A stretch of DNA of 64,000 nucleotides, taken from Stenocarpella maydis. Lineage: Eukaryota > Ascomycota > Sordariomycetes > Diaporthales > Diaporthaceae. How positions within the stretch are numbered: position 1 is the stretch's first letter; every line of letters begins with the position of its first letter. The notes beneath the pieces are model-generated. The model saw only the letters and a program-made list of their open reading frames with translations. It was not told the origin of the DNA and searched no databases. Of the stretch, positions 44,179 through 55,859 are shown piece after piece. A program made the translations under genes and the position numbers. The DNA is taken from NCBI GenBank assembly GCA_002270565.1, contig NQMI01000006.1, forward strand, positions 640,244 through 704,243, read 5' to 3'.

Positions 44179-46559
44179 TGCGAATTAGTTAATGGATAAT
44201 AGTAGTAGCTTGCCTAGCAAGGTTTTATTAACGACTGAATATGGTAAGGTCGGACTCGAGGCAGTAAAGACTGTGTGAATACGTAAAGAATGAACCTAAC
44301 TCGCCAGGAGCCAGGAATGATCTCGTCAAGAGATAAGAATGAGAATAATTTGCAGTTGAGAGAGTAGGAAATGTGTTGAAGTGGTGAGAAGAAAGCTACA
44401 ATTCCATGGCGAGGAACTGGACTTATATACAACTCAAATACTCCCTTTTCTGCCCCCATAAATGTGTCTTCGAGATTTGGCCCTGCCCGTGTCGTACCAT
44501 TTGCGGTTGTCAGAAGGCCTACTGTGCATCAAGGAGAGAAGAGGTGGGATTTTGATTGGCCAGGCCATCTTTGGCCGCCATATTCCTGTGCTGGGTGCCA
44601 GTCACACCCATCTTACGGGTGCCAGATTGCGGGTGTCGCAAGCCAACGGTTCCCCCACGAGTTGTCAAGAAACCTTGCCGAGGGCCAGCCAACGAGGACG
44701 GCGACTTCGCAACCCATCAAAGCGGCCTCGCATGATTGGTTTGTGGAAGCTTAGCATGGCATACGATGGTCCGCAAGAATCAGCGCACCGCTGGCCTGGG
44801 TCGCAACCCGCCAGACCTACGGAAATGTTCCGGACATGGCACCATGCTTACTGGGTAAGAGACCCAACAGTGTGGATACTATTTGCCAAGGAGAGTCTAG
44901 AATCACCCGGCTTAGCTCGTGGGGGCCATTCCGGGCCATGCCGAAACGTTGTCAAGGACCCTAGAGGGCCTTAAGTTGGGCCTCGTTTACTTGCTTGGGA
45001 ACCGACGCCGCATCCTTCCCACAATGGCCATCAAGTAAGCCCCCTAGACCCCGGTAACTCCAGATGCACACGCTGTGCGACGATTTGATGAAACAGGCAC
45101 AAATTGCCCGCCTCCTGGTGTCCTTCCCAGTGGCCGCCACTGCCTCAGTGTCGCCGTGCGCTGAGTCCACTCACCGGATCTCGACACATACTCATGAAAT
45201 AATACATAACGTGGAATACAAGTACTGACCTGTGTCAGGTGCGAGAATTCAGTGCTGACAGACGCAACATCAATCATAGCATCAGGACGGTGCACATTGT
45301 GCTCTCGCAACGAAGGCGATGACTGCATACATCAATCGGGAAGCATCTTCGGATTTCTAATCTGCTTTCGAACTATCAAAGTTCTCCTTGATAACTCTCC
45401 AATTCATTATCCGATTCGTTCTGACTCCTTTCCAAGAGACAGTGCCAATTTCCACTAACTACTTTCCCGCGGTGCAAATAGGATACGAGTCTGCTGTTTC
45501 GAGAGGATGTTGCAAGCCATGGAGCTGAGAGTAAGGTTTTCTCATCTGCCTCAATTTGCTGACGGTACATTTTGAGCAGTCACGGTCACTCAAACTCTCC
45601 TTGGCCGCTGCACAGGCCTGCCACTACCTTCATTCCCCCACCTGACTCACAAGAACTTAGGCGGTCTTATTATCGACACCAGCAGTTACAGAGTCTTGTT
45701 ACAGTGCCAATTTATCAATTTCAGATTCATCGTAAATTCCAGCTGTCATAACCAATGATAGTGGGACTGTTATCATTCAGCTAAGGCAACCTGGAGGAGT
45801 TTCAGTCCCACTGCAGGACGTGAGACTCAGGTTGAATTATATGACTTTCTGATATCGCCTAGGCAAATCCGGTCAAACTATCCTGAATAGGTATAGAGCT
45901 TCATAGCCATACCTTGCAGAAACCCCGAAGGGGAAGGACCGGGCCATTACAAGCAAGAGTGTGCAGTCAGCCGCTAAGATGATCCCAGGTCCTCCATGCA
46001 GCGTGACGATCCTGCGAGCACATTGGAGCTAATTCGCTACAGTCTATAAAGCCTACCATCATCAGTTCCGAGACTTGCTGAAGCTTCCAGAAAAGCGCTT
46101 TCCCAATTCAAGGTATATCTTGCGGAATTGCGCCGAGCTTCCTTCAGGATCCTGCCCGTGGCTGCCAAAGCTAACTACCAAGGTAGTTTAGAGAGTTAAC
46201 TCTGCTCACCGGTCAACCAATAGCACCAGCGCCTTCTATCACATGTCTTAATTATATGTAATAGTCTATTTCCGTATAATCCCTTAGTCTTTCACGATGA
46301 TTTCACTGTGTTAGGGGTGAAGTACAATAGAACGCGACGACGCATGTCGTCGTTCTTGTGTTCAGCTTACTCGTTGAGTTTCTCTAGCATCATGGTTCTG
46401 TGGCGAAACCACTAGTCTTCGTCAAGTGAAAAGTATAAAAGACGTTGACTGTCTGAGGTTTTTTGGGGGGGGGGGGTGGCGGTGGCTGCTCGTCATATGC
46501 CATACGGAAAGGATTCATTGGAAACACTCAAGTTGTAGTTATCCGGCAGATCATAAACA
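44179..46559. other. Intergenic, no supported gene
   Basis: A TATATAA on the minus strand (44423-44429) lies about 245 bp from the chitinase ATG. The plus frames at 44462-44974 overlap in two registers and lack features. No repeat family is recognised apart from a G-run at 46463-46475. Confidence 0.45.
46436..46442 (+). promoter_or_regulatory. TATA box of the alpha/beta hydrolase gene
   Basis: TATAAAA about 118 bp upstream of the ATG at 46560, followed by a poly-G/GGT tract. Confidence 0.5.
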
Positions 46560-47820
46560 ATGTCTTCACTTTCAATACCTTACCTTGACCCGCTAAACCA
46601 GGCTTTGGCAAAAATCACGTCGCCTGAGATACTTGCCAGTCTGACACTTCCGGAATACCTCGCGACGTTCGGCCCGTCTCAGCAGCATGAAAGGCTAGGA
46701 GGGGTTGACCGAAGCAGTTTCGTGGCGCCTGTCGAGGGCGGCGTGGAGCTGTGGGTATACAAGAGCCAAGCCACAAGCGATGACGTTCTCCTGCCATACA
46801 TTTTCTTCATTCACGGTGGCGGTTGGTCTGTTGGGAGGCAAGTACTCGGATGGGCTTGTGCAAGGGAAGTGCTAACTCGGATCGAACCAGTATCGAAGAA
46901 TACGACAGTATCGTGCGAGACCTGGCTCTCAGGACTGGTTTTCCAGTCGTATTCCCGGAGTACACTCTTGCCCCGGAAGTCCAGTTCCCTGTACAACATG
47001 AAGAGTGCTACGAGTCTCTCAAGTGGTTGACGGAGAATGGCGAGACCCTGGGCCTCCAAGGCAGTAACTTCACACTCGCGGGAGATAGCGCAGGCGGTGA
47101 GTCCATCATCACGACAAACACAATCCCTCCGTTGAACTAAACGTTTTCGTCGGGCTGACTTCGCAAATCCAGGTCATCTGGCAGCAGGCCTGAACATAAT
47201 GTCTATCGAGAGGAATGAGTTCAAAATCCCATTCAATGTTATTATATGCCCGGTAACCTCAACAGACTTTTCTGCACCCCCAACCCAGTCTGATTATGAG
47301 CTGTTTCGAGGACCCTTCATCTCGGTGCCCATCCTAAGCAGTATGGCAGAGAATTACATGCCTAGTGCCGAAGATCGGGCCTCCACCCTGGGATCGCCCA
47401 GAACCATGTAAGCAGCTTCCGAATATTATGTTAATGCCCATTGAAATAGATATTAGAGGGTCGTAAGCCGGTGTACCGTGCCCTTTCTTGAAATTTATAA
47501 CCCCTCCCCAAATTCATACCCTATTCCTGACTGCTGACTTTCATTGCTGCAGGCCCGACGAGGTTGCGCGCCAATTTCCGCCGACCCTGATCGTGGTCGG
47601 CAGCGCAGACCCACTTCGCTCTGCCGGCGAGCTCCTCGGGGAGAATCTCCAGCGCCAAGGCGTGGATTGCGCAGTAATCGTGGGGCATGGCCAGTTGCAT
47701 GATACAATTGTGGCCGAAGCGACGAGGAACGGCCCTACACCCAGGGCAATGTTGACACTCATTGTCGGTGAGATCAAGGAGAGGCTTACTGGTTATTCGT
47801 ATTCTCAAAAGTCGCAATAA
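46560..47820 (+). CDS. Alpha/beta hydrolase, HSL-type esterase
   Basis: Four exons (46560-46837, 46891-47096, 47173-47407, 47553-47820) give 328 residues. Introns 2 and 3 are GT-AG, but intron 1 (53 bp) starts GCAAGT after AG, a GC-AG intron; no GT donor nearby keeps the frame. Family features: the oxyanion motif H85-G-G-G-W, the nucleophile motif G157-D-S159-A-G-G split by intron 2, an acidic residue in GSADPL (Asp259) and a His in VGHGQLHD (His289) as the likely triad. This is the hormone-sensitive-lipase/arylacetamide-deacetylase pattern for short acyl esters. There is no signal peptide, so it is probably cytosolic. The substrate is unknown, and no biosynthetic neighbours suggest one. Confidence 0.9.
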
Positions 47821-48889
47821 AGGCATAAAATTCTTTGCGAGTACATTTAAGCTTGGATGAAATCATAAAGGATACGATACCTAGGCCAGGATACGGTGGC
47901 GAACAGGGGACATGCAATCCTCTTCTCAGTTTCGTGACGGCAGTGCCAACAAAACGATCCGACTGAACCGTCCACAAGAAATGGCAGAGGACAGCGCATT
48001 GCGCGACTCAGCCTTAAGATCACCCATCTGCCGATGATGCTGATGACATTGATCTCGTTGGTATAAGATATGTGAATAGATCCAACGCTAGCCTCTCTCG
48101 TCACCAAGTGTCCCCTTCGAACTCAGATATTTCCCGAATGACAGCACCAGACTAATATAATGACCACCAGCGTTGGTACCTAGGTATCATTACCTCAGTA
48201 AATCGCACCAAGTTGCAACCGGGCCAAGACCCTCGAGCGATATATACTCTCCAAGTACTTTTCTCATTTTCTTTTTTTGATATGTTATCTAATGAATGCA
48301 TGAGAATTTGGCTTTGGTCCCGTTTGTAGCCCCGCTGTGAATTTGTGTTATCTGCAGAGTTCGGTCCGTATTTATGACTGAATTAAGATGCGGGTAACCA
48401 TCGATGTAGTGAAATGGCCCACTCAACTATAAACATGACTGACGATATACCTCGCCACAAGTGATAGGGCGAAAGCATTGAAAGAAGCATTGAAAAAGGT
48501 GGGTAGGAATTGGACTACGTTCCCTTGAATTTTATCATGTCAATACATATTCACACAGAAATCTTAACGCTTCTAGAACCAACATTTGAATCAAACAATT
48601 TCGAGTCTCCACAAACATCGCAAGAATAACACTGGCTAAATGTCTGCGAACATTCCATTAATCTACTTGGAAAATTTTGTCACTAATAAAAATTTTACTA
48701 GTCCCACTGGAATCTGCCCATTGAACTAGGCCCTGCCTCCGTACGCAGCTGTTGGCAGAAGCAGCCTTGTCACAAGCAAATAGAATACCGTCCTACTAAC
48801 CTTGGAATTCCCAAATTATGGGCAGGAGGCCTATATAATCCAATACAAGAACCCCAGTCCCTCAGTAATATTTCCCAATCGAGCTTGCA
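47821..48889. other. Intergenic, nothing found
   Basis: AT-rich 3' flank; includes a TACCTAGGTA palindrome at 48177-48186. No gene supported. Confidence 0.45.
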
Positions 48890-48892
48890 TCA

Positions 48893-49099
48893 GATCAAAC
48901 AGAACAGTTTGCCTAGGCTTCTAATGCCCGTGACTGCCATATTTGTAGAGAAACTTATTCCCAACAGCTGCATAAGTCGATGAAACCTCCACATAGCCTG
49001 CTTCTCGGTTTTAAAGCCAGCTGGAAGCTTAGGTATGGCAGCATGTTTCGCTTTCTTCCCCATATGTCTCAGTAGCCGGCACGCGATGAAAGCCGTCTC
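48893..49099 (-). pseudogene. Possible 3' exon of a gene cut by transposon insertion
   Basis: A minus-strand frame reads TAFIACRLLRHMGKKAKHA and then KTEKQAMWRFHRLMQLLGI to a TGA near 48893. Its composition is protein-like and basic. It follows a TACTAAC branch-like site and an AG at about 49100. There is no ATG, and the would-be upstream part meets the outer transposon end at 49181. Family unknown; this may be chance. Confidence 0.28.
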
Positions 49100-49201
49100 A
49101 TCAGCGCCCACCGTCCATGACACGTTAGTATAACCCCACAGAAAGAGTTAATATTAGGGGGATTAATACCGGCCATCATACACGCACCTAGCTTTTTCAG
49201 T

Positions 49202-52200
49202 GAGATCGGAAATTCGCACAGCAAAAAACGGAAGGTATATAGGTATGAGTGCACCCCCTGTACGCCAACGTTAAATTATACCACCCATTCGCTATATAAA
49301 TCAACAATATATAGTTATTGTGGCAATAGCAGTGTGCAACAGCACACTGGTGGGCTAGCGCTACAGCCACCATACTGTAGCCAGAGGACGTAGTTGCTTA
49401 CTCAGCAACCACTACCCTCTATATAAGCCCGAGATAGCTGGCGGGCTACGCCCACTACACCCACTACTCCTAGATAGAGAATTTTAACCATAACCCCCAA
49501 TCGTATTGCAATACGTGACCCAGCCAACAGTTATTAACTATATATCTATTGCTATATCTAAATGCTACTATTATTGCTTCTACTTGCCCCTATTGTTTTT
49601 TCTTCCCTAGTGTTTTGCTACTTCTTTCCTTGTCTAATGGGGCGTTTTTTAACCAATCCAAGCACCTGAATCTCCTCCTGGGTCTCCTTCTCATTACCAA
49701 TAAGGTCCTCTATAGTTAGATCTACCCGTGGCAGCTAGTTAACTGTCTCACGAGCGCTTGCACGGTGCTTCTTGGCTGCTGGCTCGGGTGTTGCGGTTGT
49801 TGCCGCTGGTAAGGCTGATAAGGCTGTAGATTGTTGCTTTGGAAGCTGATGAGTGGCTGGCTTTGTGAGCCCTGCCTCTAATTGCTTGTCCCGTCGGACT
49901 GCTTCTCGCTGGTTCTTCCTGCTACAGGAGTCCTCTTGGTTAAGGGACTGGAGGGTCTTGTTATTCCACTCGAATGCTGAGTTAACTTGTTGCATGGAAG
50001 CTATAATCGCTCTTGTCTTATTGCCTGCCCTACTACCCAGACTGGTAGTTATTAAGGTTGTCTTCTTACCCATTATAGCATTTCCATGCTTAGTAAGGAT
50101 CCCTTCTTCATCTTTACTAAATATATTCTCATTATAAGGTCTTCCCTTTATAGCAATAATCTTCTTAGGCGAGAGGATTAGAAGGAGAGGGTTTCCAAGC
50201 AAGAGGTTGTAATCTAGCTAATAAGACTTATAGATATCCTCCTTCATTAGGGGCAACTTAGCCTCCAATCTCTCTGCAATTCAGCTTGCATAGGGCAAGC
50301 TAAATTGGGTATAGATGGGGTAATTGCATGTGACTAGTAAGCAGTTGCCCTATAGGATCTTCCCCTAATATATATGCTTAGCGGAAATTCTCTCTATTAC
50401 AAGCAGGTTAAGGGCAGCCTATGTAACTTAAAGCGGAAGCTTACCTAACTACTTCTGCCCGTTAAACTTCTCTAGCAAGTATATCTTCTAATAGGCTTCC
50501 TTAAGGTATAGGGCATAAGAACTATCAAGAATTATCTTATTAGCAGCCTCAATTAGGTATAAAACATTGCCTATCCTATAGCTAAGATAGACCTTTAGCT
50601 TCTAGTGTATGGCTTCCGTAGAGGAGGTTACATATAAGCTAAAGTTAAGGATCTTACAGGTCTTATATGCAGCCCATTTAGTAATAATCTTTTCTTCCTT
50701 ATCAACATACTAGGTCTGGAGATAGTTAATAATTACTACCTAATCTGCAAACTTCTCTTAAAGGCACTACCAAGCTATATTATAAGTCTAATAATTAGTT
50801 AAGAACTCTATAATCTTTAGTAGGTTAAATAGAGCCTAGCAAGTATAGGGGATATCCTCTAGATTAGGGACCCTTGCGGGTATCATGGCCTTATTTCTCC
50901 CGGGACCATTAAGTAATTCCTTATCTTCCACCTCCCCAGCTTCATCCTCTAATTTATCCTCCTCTTCCCCTATTACCTGTGGCTTCTTCCACTTCTTCTT
51001 AATATTTAGAGTAACATTTATATTAATATAGAAGATATATAATTAGTAATGTGCTTAAAGGAATTTGTAGCTTAGGGCATTAATTAGAGTAGTATTATAG
51101 TTGGTTATGCAGACCGTCGGGTTATCAGCTTAGTAATAGCAAAGGAGCTTATAAACTTGCTTAAAAAGCTACCGGAAGTTAGGTTCCTTCTTACTATTAA
51201 TAATGCCTTAGAATAGGGGCAAGTTTTTCCTTATATGGGTTATATAAGTGCCTTAGAAGTATGGCATCTTCTTATTATTTATTGCATATATATAGTTAAG
51301 CAAGAGGGAGTGCGTAAAGTAATTCTCTCAGATCTATACCATCTGATCATTTATATACTAGAAGATGCCCATAACATTATTCTCGCCATTAGTAGCAAAG
51401 CAATACCAATATCCCTTCTTCTTAAGCAAGTCCAGAGAGGCTTATATTGGAGTATAAATCCCTTACTACTCCTTCCGCCAAGTAGCCAGCCAGACCTTCA
51501 TTATATTTAATCCCATAAGGATATTGAGATATTACCATTAGAGTGCTTGCTTAAGCTTCTTCAGCTTTACCATCAAGGGATCCTTAGCAGTACAAGCAAG
51601 GAATTCGCGCTATGGGTCTGTCAGCTTCGCCCAGCCACGCTGGGCTTCCCCTACTTCTTAAGGGCTATAGTAGGTATATATGCCCTTATAGATTATAAGC
51701 TTCCATTTACCTGCTATTGCCTTTAATATATAGGCCAGTACTTTCCACCTACAGCCTGCTTTTATCATTATAGTATTGTTTATTATAGTGGTTAAGGGTC
51801 ATTAACTGCCCCAGCAATACCCCAAATATGCCCAGCCTAACCCTAACTTTTAGATTAATATTATAAATCCTGCAGACTTCATAGCAATATCTAATTCAGC
51901 CTTAAGGTTGGAGTAGATATTATATCTATCGTGAAAGAGTTATAGGAAGGGAGGAGGGCTAGAAAGTACTGGTTAGCGGCCATTTGTGGCAGTAATTTAG
52001 GTGTTCCAGTTGTAACAATCTGTCTGCTATTGCGCCTTAAGGTAGGTATAGTCGGGGACTTACGCCATCACCGCAATACCAGCAAATTCAATTCTAACAG
52101 ATGAAAAAGTATTTTCAATAGTGAAACAATCAATTATAAGAAGATCTAGTTGGTATCGCAAGTAGTGGGTGGTTGGCAAGGGAGTGTTATTTGGTGGCTG

Positions 52201-52360
52201 AAGGAGGAATGGCAGGTCTGCAGGTCTGGGAGATAAAAAGCACTAGTGTGGGTGGTGTGGGTGGTCAAGTGTAGTTGAATGGGGCGCTCTGATTGGCTGC
52301 AGCGCAGGGTCGAACGTACCTGTGTACCTTCCGTTTTTTGCTGTGCGAATTTCCGATCTC
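49202..52360. mobile_element. Nested Mutator-like element with 44-bp TIRs and 8-bp TSD
   Basis: The ends are GAGATCGGAAATTCGCACAG and its inverse; the 44-bp TIRs (49202-49245, 52317-52360) differ at two bases. Both sides carry the direct repeat TTTTCAGT (49194-49201 and 52361-52368), a perfect 8-bp target-site duplication copied from the host element's own TIR. The 3.16-kb body is AT-rich with many stops and encodes a broken transposase on the minus strand. The coding relics match the MULE pattern (see next entry). MULEs usually duplicate 8-11 bp, so the duplication is compatible. Confidence 0.88.
49738..51800 (-). pseudogene. Degenerate MULE-type transposase
   Basis: Minus-strand islands appear in family order. 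FYINVNVTLNIKKKWKK (about 50990) is followed by an acidic stretch, EKFADQVVIINYLQTQYVD (about 50710), KWAAYKTCKILNFSLYVTSS then TEA (about 50640) and GQKWLGKLPL-like text (about 50450, one stop inside). A Cys-x-Tyr...FSLPYAS segment (about 50290) sits where MULE transposases carry a zinc-knuckle-like Cys/His. The last 155 residues (49738-50202) remain open and are basic and Gln/Thr-rich. Frequent TAA/TAG codons and transitions suggest repeat-induced mutation. The family assignment rests on remembered motif order and should be checked by profile search. No active enzyme is encoded. Confidence 0.65.
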
Positions 52361-52945
52361 TTTTCAGTACACGCACCCAGCTCTTTCCGTGGGCGCACCC
52401 AGTATAAAGAATTAATCATACAGCACACCTAGTTGCTTTTTACCGCTAGCTCCTTAACCCCGTACTTAGGCCCCCCACCTTACCCTTAGCTAGGTGCGTG
52501 GAAAGTCCTTGTAAAAGGCCTACCCTAACCCTCTGGGCCCTCTATGCGCCCTCCATGCACACAGCATATACCTAGAGGAAGGCCCTCCACGCGCCCAAAG
52601 GAAGACCCTCTATATATGCCCAAAGGATGCCCCTCAATACGCCCAGAGGATGGCCTCTATACGCCTAGAGGAAGGACTTTTAAAGGAGCGCGTGGAGGGC
52701 CTTCCTCTGGGCGTGTGGAAGGGCTTCCTTTGGGCACGTGTGGAGGGCCTTCTTTCTGGGCGCGTGGTGGGGTGTGGAGGGGCTTGACAGGGGGGGGTAA
52801 AAGAATTTGTGGTGTGCTGCACGCTTAATTTCTTGTACTGGGTGCGCCCACACAAACAACTGGGTGGGTGAACACAAAAAGCTGGGTGGGTGAACCATGA
52901 CCGAAAAAAGAGCTAGGCGTGTGCACTGAAAAAGCTGGGTGCGTG

Positions 52946-53099
52946 TAAGATAACCGGACTAATATAGATAAGATCTAAAGTAGACTTAGGTTATTTTCTT
53001 TGATTTAGTCTAACTATATGTCATGCTTTAATCCCGACCTTCTTAAGAACAGAGAAAAGATCCAATAACTGTAGTCCATCATACTATCAAGCAGTCTTA
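52946..53099. other. Short gap between transposon and pseudogene
   Basis: Only the TA duplication at its left edge is notable. Confidence 0.5.
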
Positions 53100-54639
53100 T
53101 TAGACACGTTTAGCGTTATCAATCGCACGTTTATGAGCCGGCGTGGCGGTAGCAGTAGCCTTTGTGGCATGTGAAGTGGCGGAATCCTTTGCCTTGGTCT
53201 GTTCAGCGGGATGGGCCGCCAGCTCAGTTCTTTCTATAGCTGGAGTGTTCGTCGAAGGCTTCGATAATGCCCCTTTGGTAGGATCACTGGCGATCACCGT
53301 AGTCCTGGCAGGACCCGTAGTCTTCTCATTTGACCTCTTCGTACCGGGTGGCCCGCCGTCTCTGGAGCTAATAGAGTTGGCGACGGAGGAGACGCTTGAG
53401 CTCCTTGTTGAGGCTGAGCTGCCTGCTGAAATCGTAGATTTTGAGCTGTTCCTCAAAGAACCGGCGGCGTGTGTTTGAGTGTCTGTGAAAAAAAGCAACT
53501 GTTAGTAGAGGTTTGGCTAGGCGCAGGTGCCTGTTCACGGCTGTGGAGGTCCGCGGCGAGAAAGCAAATGAGGAGCATATCATCACCTCTACCACGCTGA
53601 TATCCAGTCATAGAGACGTCGCTGCCCTGGCTGCCCGGAGAATCGTGCCTTGGATTGTTATTTCTTCCACTCCGATTTGGGTTCCTCTGAGGGTGGGATG
53701 ACGCTCTCTGCTGCCACCATTGCTCCGCCTCCAAGAAGAGATCTTTTCGTGTCAGCTGATTGTGATTGAAACGACAGCTTCTGTCACCCTGTGCATGTAA
53801 TCTGGCCGCCAGAAGAAACCCGAGATATGCTTTTCGCGCGTCCGTTGATTCCCCCGTTGCTATGTTCATATAGGTGTACTGAGGCGTGGATCAGCAGAAC
53901 TTCTCCGTGGTGGGCTGAACATCTGTACCTACGGGTCCACCCATGTTGCTGCTCTGCTTGGGAATGAACAGAAGGATTAAAGTCCTGTAGTCACATAGAG
54001 CAACGAACGGGGTTCCATATCTCGCATAGTGGACTGCCTGCTTCAGTAGTATCATGACGTTTTCCTCGCTGGGCAAATCGACGTAGGCAGAATCCTCCAA
54101 AGCGTCGTCGAACTCACTAAAGGAAGAAACTATTCATTTCTGAATCCTTCCCTGTTAATTGCCCCATGCTTTTTGTACTCCAGTACGGCAAATATATTAC
54201 TCGAATTGCCTGGGTGATCCCAGTTGTCCGGCTTTCCCAGGAAATAGGCTCTGTCGACGCGGCTCGAGGAAGCCTGGTCTTCTCAGGTTCTGCAGAGTTC
54301 GTTGAGATAATTATCTTGTGGGTAAAGACTTTGGTAGCCAATATGGACAGGGTTGGTGAGGTATAATGTGGATGCATTCACAACATCCCCTTCTGACTTG
54401 AGTCCAAAGATTTTCTCCACTTCCGGGATATACTTTTCGCTGAGATCGGTCTTGTGCGGATCAAGGCACAAACACGATGCCAGCTGGTGCCAGTGGGACA
54501 CGGGTATTTCGATCGAGCATCTGGGGGGTGTGCATTCCGCCGTAGTTGCACCAGACTTGTGGGTACGGAAGTTTCTCTGCTCTCCAAGCAGTGGGAATTG
54601 AGGCAACACCTCACCAAATGAGTCATAAATTGTAGCCAT
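53100..54639 (-). pseudogene. Nuclease-like (PD-(D/E)xK-type) gene, inactivated
   Basis: From ATG 54639 the frame runs to a TGA at 54283-54285, resumes in the same frame, shifts by one base near 54130-54138, meets a second in-frame TGA at 53891-53893, resumes again, and crosses a GT-AG intron (donor near 53585, acceptor TTTCACAG near 53490) into a Ser/Thr/Ala-rich tail ending at 53100. Both TGA codons would be CGA before a C-to-T change. The core contains IFAVLEYKKHG, the Glu-x-Lys step of a PD-(D/E)xK nuclease fold, and later HYARYGTPFVALCDYRTLIL, typical of that fold in fungal Crinkler-like and kinase-linked effector proteins. The family link is inference. Broken at three places, it is not expected to give a full product. 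Confidence 0.55.
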
Positions 54640-55859
54640 TGCGATTGCGAGTTAGGATATGCTGTAGTTATATGGGCGAAGAACAATGAAGTACTGACGA
54701 ATATTCGAAAGCTTTCTAAGATATGAAGATGTCTTGAAAGGTGATGTTGGTTTGTATAATTGCAGAGGTCCGAGAGGCAGTCAGCGAGGAAATAGCACTT
54801 AATATACTTTTCTCATTATTCACGGCGAAACCTGACCGGCCATGATGTCCCTGGCCACCCCACTACTGAGATCTACAGCTAGGAGCAGAACAATTACTAC
54901 CTCTGCCTGATCTTGCTTATGCGGGTCGGTCGTCCGGCCGTTTGAGAGCCTCCATGGAATTAGCAGGATATGTTCGTATTCCGATTACGGCCGTGAAAAA
55001 GCTCGTTCTCAGCCTTATTCAACGCGGCCAAGACCCATTAGGATATTGTGGCTGGGTAGCGTTCTCTTCATCTGCACATGGTGATTGTAACGCGCCGCTG
55101 CCGTAGAATCAGGGATGGAAAGGTGGGTAGCAACCGTGTTCGTGACCTCGGTATCCATAGTTATTACACAAAACACATTTTGTAGACAGGCTGGTGAGAT
55201 GGGTGACATCTCAAAGCGACCATTCTGCCCCAGTCTCCATTTCCATTTTTAGGACCAACAATTTCTGTCCCATATTCTGCACTGTGACGGCGCAGATTGT
55301 GCTTTATATGGCCAAAGGATCTTCATGACTCATAGCATGCTAAGCAAATATTCGCAGGCTGATGATATGCTGCAGCGTCCGGCGAGGGCCATGAACTCTC
55401 TCTCGGCTCCCAGCTGCGTTCCGGTTGTACTCGACGCGGCCAAGTTGTTGGGCCGTAGATGGTCATCGATAGATCCTAAATGGCTATTTATGTCCTCGGG
55501 AAAGGCCGTGATTCTGGTTCTTGTGGGTCTTGGCATAGCAGGAATGGTGTTTTCGTGTGTTGGCTTGATAAACCTGCAGACAACACTGAGGCACAGCTGC
55601 CTTTTGTACGTAAGCGTCTGTTGGCGTTAATGCCTACTTAACCTGGTACGTACCTGTCGTATCTGTCACATAAATAACAGCACTTGAGCCAACTTCCCAC
55701 TTGTCTCATGATGATCTCAACCCCCAAACCAACTCCATCGCACCTCTATGGCCTACACGCCGTCCATGGTGACATTCAAACCGCGACGAAGTCACCATCG
55801 CATATTTCAATACACAATTCCGACATCCTTGGTGCTCTCCATAGCACAAATCCGCTTCA
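54640..55859. other. Divergent intergenic region
   Basis: Separates the two divergent pseudogenes. Frames at 55015-55209 (minus) and 55325-55630 (plus, with the hydrophobic stretch AVILVLVGLGIAGMVFSCVG) are short and unsupported. Confidence 0.4.

Larger units (their letters stand above)
49181..52945. mobile_element. Outer inverted-repeat element flanked by TA
   Basis: The left end CACGCACCTAGCTTTTTCAG (49181) and the right end, reverse complement of CTGAAAAAGCTGGGTGCGTG (52945), form terminal inverted repeats, with TA immediately outside both (49179-49180, 52946-52947). This fits the Tc1/mariner-type TA target. Subterminal sequences also pair: 52369-52450 against the inverse of 52800-52918, sharing GGGCGCACCCAGTA and a CAGCACACC box. 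Between them, 52560-52790 is a near-palindromic array of short AGAGGAAGGCCCTC units. Without the nested insertion the element would be about 600 bp and non-coding, hence MITE-like. The nested element at 49202-52360 interrupts its left TIR. Confidence 0.75.

Noticed and set aside
42526..47820. A chitinase, SurE and esterase cluster as a metabolic gene cluster
   Set aside because: No shared pathway, no regulator or transporter, mixed orientation and large gaps; proximity appears incidental.
52544..52828. A 94-codon Pro/Gly/Arg-rich plus frame
   Set aside because: Produced by the foldback GAGG/CCTC repeat array in the outer transposon.
49181..52945. Direct repeats suggesting a CRISPR-like array in the outer element
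   Set aside because: Units are degenerate, inverted around a centre and without spacers of constant length; they are transposon subterminal repeats in a fungal genome.
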